This document shows, piece by piece, positions 5,634 to 11,972 of a stretch of 28,297 bases of DNA. Position 1 is the first letter of the stretch. Each line of letters opens with the position of its first letter. The position numbers and the translations under genes were made by a program. Source of the DNA: JAZDJT01 sp043803845 (GTDB taxonomy: Bacteria; Patescibacteriota; Minisyncoccia; Minisyncoccales; GCA-002788555); NCBI GenBank assembly GCA_043803845.1, contig JAZDJT010000029.1, forward strand, positions 1 to 28,297, given 5' to 3'. The notes under the pieces are model-generated. The model was given only the letters and a program-made list of their open reading frames with translations, searched no databases and was not told the origin of the DNA.

Positions 5634-6392
5634 TTAATCTTCTTCTCTTTTACTTTTGATTGCGTTTTCTATTGGTTTTAGTTGCTTATCTCCATCAAGC
5701 AATAATTTTCTTTTATTCTCAAATTTCTGCCAGAGATAAATAAACATTTTAATGGCAAAGTAACTAAGTGTTATGCCGCCGGCTATCATCGTCCTTTCAA
5801 CAAGGGTAAATGGTATCGCCGCTATCCAGAATTTGGCTGGTATCTGCATTGAATAGAGATAGATTATCGAACCAACGGAATGGTCTACCAACGTTGCACC
5901 GAGGGAAAAAGCATAAACTTTGAATATCTCCTTTTTGAGAAATTTATCGAGCATCGGTCTAAAAGCGGCTACCAAAACGGGTATAAACCAAAACAGGGAA
6001 TAATACCAAACTTCTCTGCCGATTGGGTGCGACAAAAACAAGATGACGGCAAGAACTGGGAAAAGAATAATTTTTCTATCTTTCTTGAAAACTCTGGAGA
6101 AATATAGACCGGCGATGATGATTGGCAAAAAAGTCAACCAACTTATAAATGATTCCACCTTGTAGATACCTATAATTACGCCGACAAGATAAGAAAGGAT
6201 TATCACGACCGAGCCCCAGACGTCACCAAGAAAATTAGAGATAGTCGGACCGAACATTGCCGATGCCGAAAATCTCATTTCGGTACCAAGTATTATGCTG
6301 AAATTTATTTTTGTTAGGGCGATGAAAATTATGGCCAGCAAGACTTTGGTAAGAAAATTATAGACAAAGTTCGGCTTTATTTTTTTGTTCAT
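5634..6392 (-). CDS. Multi-pass membrane protein, possible ECF-transporter S component
   Basis: A 252-residue hydrophobic protein with about six membrane segments (first near residues 13-35) and a short basic C-terminal tail. The N-terminal third (MFGPTISNFLGDVWGS) resembles the small-residue-rich helix found in substrate-binding S components of ECF vitamin transporters; TLVDHSVGSIIYLY is another recognisable conserved patch. I cannot name the substrate. Its position between glyA and tmk, 11 and 8 bases from them, makes a folate, nucleoside or related precursor an attractive guess. It is longer than most S components (170-200), so the assignment is tentative. Confidence 0.55.
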   Translation of the reverse strand: MNKKIKPNFVYNFLTKVLLAIIFIALTKINFSIILGTEMRFSASAMFGPTISNFLGDVWGSVVIILSYLVGVIIGIYKVESFISWLTFLPIIIAGLYFSRVFKKDRKIILFPVLAVILFLSHPIGREVWYYSLFWFIPVLVAAFRPMLDKFLKKEIFKVYAFSLGATLVDHSVGSIIYLYSMQIPAKFWIAAIPFTLVERTMIAGGITLSYFAIKMFIYLWQKFENKRKLLLDGDKQLKPIENAIKSKREED

Positions 6393-6403
6393 ATTTCTTT
6401 TGA

Positions 6404-7636
6404 TTACGCTTTAAAACAGTATTTTATCTCTCTAAAGTTTTTTCTAAAACTAACGACTTCTTTTCTAACCCTCCTTATGTCTTTTTTATCCAGGACGGCT
6501 TCTTTTATAAGTCTTGCTATTGTCCTCATCTCCTTCTCTTTCATTCCGTACCTTGTCATTTCCTGAACGCCAACTCTTAATCCAATTGGATTATTAACAT
6601 CGAGTTTGTCTCCGGGTATAACATTTTTGTTTAAGATGATGTTTACGCTCTCCAAGTCTTTGGCTATTTTCGTTCCGCCTCCCTGTTCTTTTACGTTCAC
6701 CAGAAGCTGATGGCTCTGGGTAAAACCTTTCTCTCTACCCAAAACAGAAAAACCAAAATTGTAAAGTTCTCTGGCTAAAGCTTTGGCGTTCTTGACAATC
6801 TGCCGGGCGTAGCTCTCCCCGAACCTTTGCATCTCGAGTAGCGTCAGATAAAGAGCCGGCAAACGATGAAGATGATGGTTAGACAAAACACCCGGGAAAA
6901 CCTTATAAGTTAATTTTCTTCGCAGGGGCTCATCAATATTTCCTAAGATTATCCCACCCTGCGGACCGGGAAAAGTCTTGTGAGTGGAAGAAGTAATGAT
7001 ATCGGCTCCCTCCTTTAATGGCTGCTGGAAAAGGCCGGCGCAAATTAAGCCGAAAACGTGGGCCGCGTCATAAACGATTTTGGCCCCCACTTTTTGGCAG
7101 GCTCTTTTTAATTCTTTTATCGGCTGAGGAAACAATATAACCGAACCCCCTAAGACTATGAACTTTGGCTTTATTTTAAAGATCTTTTTCTTGGCGCTCT
7201 CGGTGTCGATGCTTAACTCTCTTTGGTCAAAATCCAGATGGGAAACCTGAAGTCCGAGGAGTCCCGCCGCTCCATATTTCTCGTGGGAGACATGGGAACC
7301 CCCTTCGATCCCCAGAGTCAAAATCTTGTCACCTTTTTCCGCCAAGGCGGAAAAAGTAGCCAAGTTCGCCAGGGTTCCCGAGATTGGTCTCAAGTCGACG
7401 AAATTAGCCTTAAAGTGCTTCTGGAAAGCGTTGTTTGCCGAATCTTCTATTTCATCGATGTATTTTGTCCCCTGATAAAATCTCTTAAATGGCAATCCCT
7501 CGGCATAACGGTGCATAAAATCTGAGAGGTATAATTTCTCTGCTAATGGAGACATGACGTTCTCGGACGCAATCAAATTGATACAGCTCTCTCTCCATCT
7601 ATTGTTCTCTTTCACCAACGAGATTAGCTTTCTCAT
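6404..7636 (-). CDS. glyA: Serine hydroxymethyltransferase
   Basis: PLP enzyme that converts serine and tetrahydrofolate to glycine and 5,10-methylene-tetrahydrofolate, the carbon donor for ThyX. From the ATG at 7634-7636 it has 410 residues, the normal length; the open frame runs 53 codons further, but that part overlaps the dcd-like gene and is not conserved in style. Landmarks are NLIASEN near the N-terminus, RYAEGLPFKRFYQGTKYIDEIE, the PLP-stacking and binding DAAHV (D190, H193) and the Schiff-base lysine K220 in SSTHKTFPGPQGG. The FPGPQGG and YQGTKYID wording looks more like archaeal-type enzymes than the bacterial LRGPRGG form. The start codon follows the upstream TAG by one base, so translation is probably coupled. 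A perfect 11-bp inverted repeat lies in the gene at 7334-7357. Confidence 0.92.
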   Translation of the reverse strand: MRKLISLVKENNRWRESCINLIASENVMSPLAEKLYLSDFMHRYAEGLPFKRFYQGTKYIDEIEDSANNAFQKHFKANFVDLRPISGTLANLATFSALAEKGDKILTLGIEGGSHVSHEKYGAAGLLGLQVSHLDFDQRELSIDTESAKKKIFKIKPKFIVLGGSVILFPQPIKELKRACQKVGAKIVYDAAHVFGLICAGLFQQPLKEGADIITSSTHKTFPGPQGGIILGNIDEPLRRKLTYKVFPGVLSNHHLHRLPALYLTLLEMQRFGESYARQIVKNAKALARELYNFGFSVLGREKGFTQSHQLLVNVKEQGGGTKIAKDLESVNIILNKNVIPGDKLDVNNPIGLRVGVQEMTRYGMKEKEMRTIARLIKEAVLDKKDIRRVRKEVVSFRKNFREIKYCFKA

Positions 7637-7637
7637 A

Positions 7638-8177
7638 CTAAATTTGTTTCTCTTTTTTCTTGGCATAAACCCGTCCACCCTGCCATTGACCTTTATACAA
7701 ATTGGTTCCCCCTTTGACCTCATAAAACATAGCGTGGACAACCCGAGATCCCAGCTCGATTTTGATATCGCAGGTACCAAGGTTAATAATCCCAAAAGTT
7801 AATTCCCCCTTATAACCAGGAGAGACGTTGCCGGTAAAAAGCGCCATGCCGGAGCGGTAGAGTGTTGAACGGGGACGGAACAAAATCAAGATATTGTCAG
7901 GAGCGTTAACCCTCTCCATCGTCTTCATTAAATAATACTTATTTGGCTCGAAAACAAAACTCTCTTTTTTTTGAGGGTTGTATTTTGCCAATAATTTTGC
8001 CTCCGGAGTCATCCTTTCCTCTATACCCAAGCATCCGTCTCCAGAAATCTCGTATATCTCTCCGATTCTAAAATCAAAACCGGCACCTTCCGGCGTATTT
8101 AGCTCCCTGTCGCAGAGGTTCTCGACCAATTTTTTTTCCTTGACTAACTTGAGAATTTTTTCTACGCCCAAAATCAT
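7638..8177 (-). CDS. dCTP deaminase/dUTPase-family paralogue lacking catalytic residues
   Basis: A 179-residue member of the trimeric dCTP deaminase/dUTPase fold. The phosphate-binding motif is clear (RPRSTLYRSG at 101-110), and SPGYKGELTFGIINLG at 119-134 aligns with DPGWSGKAVMELGNLG of the second dcd gene in the same operon. In that alignment the catalytic glutamate (E133 in the other copy) is Gly129 and the Asp is Ser119. Ordinary dCTP deamination is therefore unlikely. It may be a dUTPase-like variant, a regulatory subunit pairing with the intact Dcd, or an enzyme on another nucleotide. It sits between thyX (15 bases) and glyA (1 base). Confidence 0.75.
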   Translation of the reverse strand: MILGVEKILKLVKEKKLVENLCDRELNTPEGAGFDFRIGEIYEISGDGCLGIEERMTPEAKLLAKYNPQKKESFVFEPNKYYLMKTMERVNAPDNILILFRPRSTLYRSGMALFTGNVSPGYKGELTFGIINLGTCDIKIELGSRVVHAMFYEVKGGTNLYKGQWQGGRVYAKKKEKQI

Positions 8178-8192
8178 ATTTTTGAATTATTT

Positions 8193-9797
8193 TTAGATAT
8201 TCGCCAAATTCTTTTTAAAATTTCTGTTTAGCTCTTTGGCCATCTCCTCATGAGACTCCCGGTCGTATTTCTCTACTACAATTTTGACCTGTCCGCAGCT
8301 CTCCCTCTCAGGACAGAAGCCAAGAAGTCCACACTTTGGAAGTATAATCTTGCTTAACCAGCGTAATTTCTTCTTCTCTAAAACCCCTTTTAAAATCGAG
8401 ACTTCTTTTAACGTGTTCGTCCTTAATTCCTCTTCAACGGTGCTGCAAAGCCTCAAAGGATAATAGCCGGCCAACAGATTATAAAAGTTGTACTCCTGCA
8501 AAACATCAATCTTGACCGCCCTTGGAATCAAGAAGATTGCCTCTCTTGGTTTTATTCCCATCCTCAACAATTTTTTATAGGCGTCAAAAGATTTAAGAGC
8601 AACCGTTAAGTATCTTGTCAAAAAAACCTTGTTATTTTTTATCGAGGGGGGTATGGAAAAAACTCTACTTATCCCTTCTTCCATCTTCTCATTTATTCTA
8701 CCTCTTTCAATCCTTTTTTTGAAACTCTGAAAAATCTTTGCGGTTCTCTCGATAGAGTAATATATGGATTCGATTATCATCGGGCAAGTCCTATGTCTTT
8801 TCTTTTCTCCCCAGACGCGCCAGGCTACCGAGGAAAGAAACTTGAAATTCAATGATAGATAGTAATCCCTTAAAATCTCCTGTCTCGACTGCAAAAGTTT
8901 TTGCCAACCAATCTTTGTCCTTTTTAGAGAAGAGGCCATAACCTTAAGCTCATTCTCGAATCTCTTCATCTTACGTTTGAATTCTGGGGTGATAAGAGCC
9001 TCGAAAGAAATCAATTTAGGTTCTGTCAAGCTTTTTTGCTTTTGGGCAAAGCTGCGAACGAGATTCGGCTTAGATGGATCTTTAAAAATGTTTGGGTAAG
9101 GATAAAAAGCCGCCGGCGCAGCCTGACGGGTGGCAAAAAGCTGACCAACTCCTTGCTTCTTGAGATAATTTTTGATTTGCTTCAGTAGGATTCCGACCTC
9201 TTCGGGCATCCACTCTTTCTCTGATTCATATTCTCTGCTGATGGCGACGATTGACTCTATGGGAAGTTGGATTATGCCCGTACCGTGTATTCCGTATTGC
9301 AAGATTTTACTGGCATCGTCTTTTGGTGCACCATTGGACAAAAAATAGTTAAAAGTCTCAATAATATTTCTTGAAACTTCCCTGTAGATTTTCTGGCATT
9401 TTGTTTTTTTAAAAACGCCATCAGGATAAATTATATCTTTGATACTGGTATCGGTGCGCCGACCCGAAGCCATCATCGAAGAAGAAAAAATTATGCCGGT
9501 CAAAGAAGAATCCAAAAATTTACTGCCTTCAAAGGTTAGACACAGGGATGGTGTAGTAGACATTGATGCGTGGCCCCTCAAAGATGATGCTTGAAGGATT
9601 GCCTTCACTTTTTCTTTAAGGCTCTCTTTTCTGATTTTCATTCTTCTCAAAATATCTTTTAGGGTATAACCGCGGAAAGTCAAAATACCCGAGAGAGAGA
9701 CTATCTCTTCCGGTTTGAGCGCTCCGGAATCGTCTTTCAGATAAGGTATGACACCTAAAAACTGGGTTTTAAAACCCGACGATAAATTAACCCTCAT
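8193..9797 (-). CDS. thyX: Double-length ThyX-type flavin-dependent thymidylate synthase
   Basis: Predicted to methylate dUMP to dTMP using methylene-tetrahydrofolate, FAD and NADPH. The C-terminal half carries the ThyX signature RHRx7S (R334, H335, R336 to S344, in RHRTCPMIIES) and the dUMP-binding segment LRLCSTVEEELR at 448-459. The N-terminal half looks like a second, decayed ThyX unit: GHASMSTTPSLCLTFEG is followed by a GRRTDTS segment (112-118) where RHR would be. At 534 residues it is about twice a standard ThyX (220-260). The C-terminus has a cysteine group (CGLLGFCPERESC) not needed in ordinary ThyX. Flanking dcd, dcd-like, glyA and tmk genes fit the pathway. The start codon lies in a 13-bp direct repeat shared with the end of dcd, just after AAAGGGA. 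Confidence 0.82.
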   Translation of the reverse strand: MRVNLSSGFKTQFLGVIPYLKDDSGALKPEEIVSLSGILTFRGYTLKDILRRMKIRKESLKEKVKAILQASSLRGHASMSTTPSLCLTFEGSKFLDSSLTGIIFSSSMMASGRRTDTSIKDIIYPDGVFKKTKCQKIYREVSRNIIETFNYFLSNGAPKDDASKILQYGIHGTGIIQLPIESIVAISREYESEKEWMPEEVGILLKQIKNYLKKQGVGQLFATRQAAPAAFYPYPNIFKDPSKPNLVRSFAQKQKSLTEPKLISFEALITPEFKRKMKRFENELKVMASSLKRTKIGWQKLLQSRQEILRDYYLSLNFKFLSSVAWRVWGEKKRHRTCPMIIESIYYSIERTAKIFQSFKKRIERGRINEKMEEGISRVFSIPPSIKNNKVFLTRYLTVALKSFDAYKKLLRMGIKPREAIFLIPRAVKIDVLQEYNFYNLLAGYYPLRLCSTVEEELRTNTLKEVSILKGVLEKKKLRWLSKIILPKCGLLGFCPERESCGQVKIVVEKYDRESHEEMAKELNRNFKKNLANI

Positions 9798-9828
9798 TTT
9801 AAAATTCCCTTTCTAAAATGACTCGATT

Positions 9829-10398
9829 TTAAAATTCCTTGTTTATTCTACTGGCTTTAGGAATTTTCTGGCCACCGTACTTTTGTCCTTTTTTCTTAAG
9901 ATAAGGAGTCTCGCAGGAGCTTGATAAGGTCTCAAAAGTTAAGGCGCAGATTCTCATGCCTGAATAGAGAACAACGGGCATGAGACCAAGGTTTCCCAGC
10001 TCCATAACGGCCTTGCCTGACCAGCCAGGGTCAAATCGAGCGGCGGTTGAGTGTACAACAATTCCTAATCTTCCCAGCGAACTTCTGCCGTCGAGCCGAG
10101 CCATTAAATCATTACTCAGGGAAAAATCCTCTTTGGTAGTAGCCAGAATGAAGTCTTTCGGCTGCAAGATAAAAGGAGCGCCCTCCTTAATCTCTATTTT
10201 CTCCATCAGATCTTCGAAATTGACGCCTCTTTTCAAATCGAGATAAGGATATTGGGTTGGCTTGAAAGTCTTAAAAGCAGTGCCCAGTTTCAAATCTAGC
10301 GAACAGGGTCCGAGTTGTTCTTTAAAATTAGGCTTCGGCTCCATCTTTATTTTACCTTCCTTGATATATCTTTTGATATCCCTATCCGATAGTATCAT
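9829..10398 (-). CDS. dcd: dCTP deaminase
   Basis: Deaminates dCTP to dUTP; some relatives go directly to dUMP. The 189 residues match the family (about 190). The conserved RSSLGRLG motif is at 105-112, and DPGWSGKAVMEL holds D123 and the catalytic E133. The C-terminus (KKKGQKYGGQKIPKAS) is the usual nucleotide-covering tail. It follows rplK by 12 bases with no promoter visible between them, and supplies dUMP or its precursor for ThyX next door. No separate canonical dUTPase is seen in the window, so either this enzyme is bifunctional or the dcd-like paralogue does that step; the sequence does not decide. Confidence 0.92.
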   Translation of the reverse strand: MILSDRDIKRYIKEGKIKMEPKPNFKEQLGPCSLDLKLGTAFKTFKPTQYPYLDLKRGVNFEDLMEKIEIKEGAPFILQPKDFILATTKEDFSLSNDLMARLDGRSSLGRLGIVVHSTAARFDPGWSGKAVMELGNLGLMPVVLYSGMRICALTFETLSSSCETPYLKKKGQKYGGQKIPKASRINKEF

Positions 10399-10410
10399 AT
10401 TTAAAAAATA

Positions 10411-10830
10411 TTATTCTATTGTTATACCCATGGACCTCGCCGTGCCTTCGATGACTTTTTTTATCTTATCAATATCTTCTGTGTTTAAGTCTTTTATCTT
10501 TATTCTGGCAATCTCCTCAACTTGTTTTTTTGTCACCTTCCCTACCCTTTTTTTTGACGGTTCACCCGATCCCTTCTCAATGCCTGCCGCTTTTTTCAAG
10601 AGAGCCGCAACCGGCGGAGTCTTCAATTTGAAATCAAAACTTCTGTCTTCGAAAATAGTAATCTCTACCGGAATGATATCGCCACCCTTATCTTTAGTCG
10701 CATCATTAAATCTCTGACAGAATTGGATTATGTTTAGACCGTGCTGCCCAAGAGCAGGACCAACCGGAGGGGCTGGGTTAGCTTTCCCAGCGGGTAGCTG
10801 TAATTTCACTAAGGCTTTTATTTTGTTCAT
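10411..10830 (-). CDS. rplK: Ribosomal protein L11
   Basis: Part of the GTPase-associated centre of the 50S subunit. The N-terminal LQLPAGKANPAPPVGPALGQHGLNI segment and the C-terminal 23S-binding domain (TKKQVEEIARIKIKDLNTED, GTARSMGI) are diagnostic, and 139 residues is standard. It follows nusG by 9 bases, the common secE-nusG-rplK order. The gene that normally comes next, rplA (L1), is absent here; dcd and the dTMP genes follow instead. Confidence 0.98.
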   Translation of the reverse strand: MNKIKALVKLQLPAGKANPAPPVGPALGQHGLNIIQFCQRFNDATKDKGGDIIPVEITIFEDRSFDFKLKTPPVAALLKKAAGIEKGSGEPSKKRVGKVTKKQVEEIARIKIKDLNTEDIDKIKKVIEGTARSMGITIE

Positions 10831-10839
10831 AAGATATAG

Positions 10840-11385
10840 TTATACCTTCTTTATTTGCAACGAGTCCAACTCAACAGGGGTATCTCTTCCAAACATATTA
10901 ACTAAGACTTTTATCTTACCTCTCTCTTCGTCAATCTCAGATATCTTGCCGTCGAAATCCTTAAAGGGCCCGTCGACTATCTTAACCAAATCTCCAATCT
11001 TGACATCGATCTTGTATTCCGGTTCTTTCTTGCCCATCCTTGCCTGCAGAACGTCAATCTCTCCTTTCTGGATAGGAATTGGCGTGGTACCGGCACCGAT
11101 AAAACCGGTTACTCTCGGAGTGTTTCTAACCACATACCAAGAATCATCAGTAACAATCATTTCGACGAGCACATATCCAGGGTAAATCTTTTCTTCAATA
11201 ACATCTTTTTTGCCTTCTTTTATCTTTATCTTTTTTTCTTTGGGAACGATGACATTGAAAATCTTATCCTCCATTCCCATGGATTCTATACGCTGTCTTA
11301 AGTTTCGAGCGACGGCTTCTTCGTAGCCAGAATAGGTGTGGATAGCATACCAATTACGACCCTGCTGAATTTGTTGACGAGGCAT
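10840..11385 (-). CDS. nusG: Transcription termination/antitermination factor NusG
   Basis: Binds RNA polymerase and couples it to Rho or the ribosome. The NGN domain occupies roughly residues 10-115 (NWYAIHTYSGYEEAVARNL, YPGYVLVEM, WYVVRNTPRVTGFIG), and the KOW domain residues 125-181 (GDLVKIVDGPFKDFDGKISEID). The length of 181 is typical. The start lies one base after the secE stop codon, so the two are translationally coupled. Confidence 0.97.
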   Translation of the reverse strand: MPRQQIQQGRNWYAIHTYSGYEEAVARNLRQRIESMGMEDKIFNVIVPKEKKIKIKEGKKDVIEEKIYPGYVLVEMIVTDDSWYVVRNTPRVTGFIGAGTTPIPIQKGEIDVLQARMGKKEPEYKIDVKIGDLVKIVDGPFKDFDGKISEIDEERGKIKVLVNMFGRDTPVELDSLQIKKV

Positions 11386-11386
11386 A

Positions 11387-11587
11387 TTATTTGATGATTT
11401 TGCTGATTATCCAGGTAATCAGAGCATCAACTCCTCCAAGGTAAACGGCAACCGCAGCTGAAGCACCTATAACAATTGTAGTGTTGATTAGGGTTTGTTT
11501 TTTTGTCGGCCAAGCTACCTTTTTCATCTCTTTTCTGACTTCTGAAAAAAACCTTGGCATTCTCCTGAGAGACTCTTTGATTTTCAT
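11387..11587 (-). CDS. secE: Preprotein translocase subunit SecE
   Basis: Small single-span subunit of the SecYEG channel. From the ATG at 11585-11587 it has 66 residues: an amphipathic helix with the classic EVRKEMKKVAWPTKKQ motif, then one membrane helix (about residues 35-60). The frame is open further upstream to 11656, but the promoter -10 box is at 11639-11644, so that extension would lie upstream of the transcript and is rejected. It is the first gene of the long secE-to-tmk operon. Confidence 0.93.
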   Translation of the reverse strand: MKIKESLRRMPRFFSEVRKEMKKVAWPTKKQTLINTTIVIGASAAVAVYLGGVDALITWIISKIIK

Positions 11588-11608
11588 ATTTAAGGATAAA
11601 CGGATTTT

Positions 11609-11632
11609 AAAAACTCCCCTTAGGGGGACTTT
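11609..11632 (-). promoter_or_regulatory. Terminator-like hairpin in the secE leader
   Basis: In the short 5' leader TCCCC pairs with GGGGA over a CTAA loop, with flanking A/T pairs across a G-G mismatch, followed by TTTTTAAAAT. It starts at the predicted transcription start. It could act as an attenuator for the operon or simply as a 5' stabilising hairpin. Confidence 0.45.
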
Positions 11633-11638
11633 AATAAA

Positions 11639-11666
11639 AGTATAGACAATCGCCAAAAAATGTCAA
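11639..11666 (-). promoter_or_regulatory. Promoter of the secE-nusG-rplK-dTMP operon
   Basis: A perfect -35 (TTGACA, 11661-11666) and TATACT (11639-11644) are 16 bases apart on the minus strand. It is among the best promoters in the window, and no other convincing promoter is visible until gatB, so it may serve all ten downstream genes. It lies back to back with the topA promoter. Confidence 0.75.
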
Positions 11667-11747
11667 CCTCGAATTTAGACTTGCTCTGTAAACAAAAAGT
11701 GTCATCGAGAGGTTTTGTTTTGGAGATTTTTTTGTTTACTTGCTATT

Positions 11748-11777
11748 TCAACAACAAAATTATTATATTATTATAAT
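11748..11777 (+). promoter_or_regulatory. Promoter of the winged-helix/topA/comF operon (leaderless)
   Basis: A perfect -10 (TATAAT, 11772-11777) with a weak -35 (TCAACA, 11748-11753) at 18 bases. The first ATG (11787) is only 9 bases past the -10 box and has no Shine-Dalgarno, the same geometry as argS, so the mRNA probably starts at or 2-3 bases before the ATG. Confidence 0.55.
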
Positions 11778-11786
11778 TACCATCTT

Positions 11787-11969
11787 ATGGAAGAATCCCG
11801 GAAGAGATATCTGAACGCTTTGAATCTTTTGCTCGGAGGAAATCCCGAGATTGAAAAAATAATTAAGTCGGCAAGGTTAGACACGGCCACGGTTAATTCG
11901 GCCCTAATCTTAATGGAAATCAAGGGCAAAATTAAAAGGAGTGGCAATAAATATTTTATCAATCGTTAA
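11787..11969 (+). CDS. Stand-alone DprA-type winged-helix protein
   Basis: A 60-residue protein. The ATG at 11787 is chosen because it directly follows the promoter; the longer open frame from 11715 begins upstream of it. The sequence (NPEIEKIIKSARLDTATVNSALILMEIKGKIKRSGNKYF) reads like the C-terminal winged-helix domain of DprA, where a helix-turn-helix is followed by a LELKG-like helix and a beta wing. The Rossmann-like, single-stranded-DNA-binding part of DprA is missing. In many bacteria dprA lies directly upstream of topA, and here topA starts 3 bases after the stop, so this could be a remnant of dprA or a deliberate mini-protein. Function unknown; a DNA-binding role is likely by fold. 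Confidence 0.65.
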   Translation: MEESRKRYLNALNLLLGGNPEIEKIIKSARLDTATVNSALILMEIKGKIKRSGNKYFINR

Positions 11970-11972
11970 TTT

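Noticed and set aside
7637..7795. 53-codon N-terminal extension of glyA
   Set aside because: It overlaps the dcd-like gene in another frame; the family starts at the MRKL methionine and the resulting length is normal.
11588..11656. Upstream start for secE
   Set aside because: It would place the start codon before the promoter -10 box; the extension has no SecE features.
11715..11786. Upstream start for the winged-helix protein
   Set aside because: The TATAAT box at 11772-11777 lies downstream of it; the extension is low-complexity and AT-derived.
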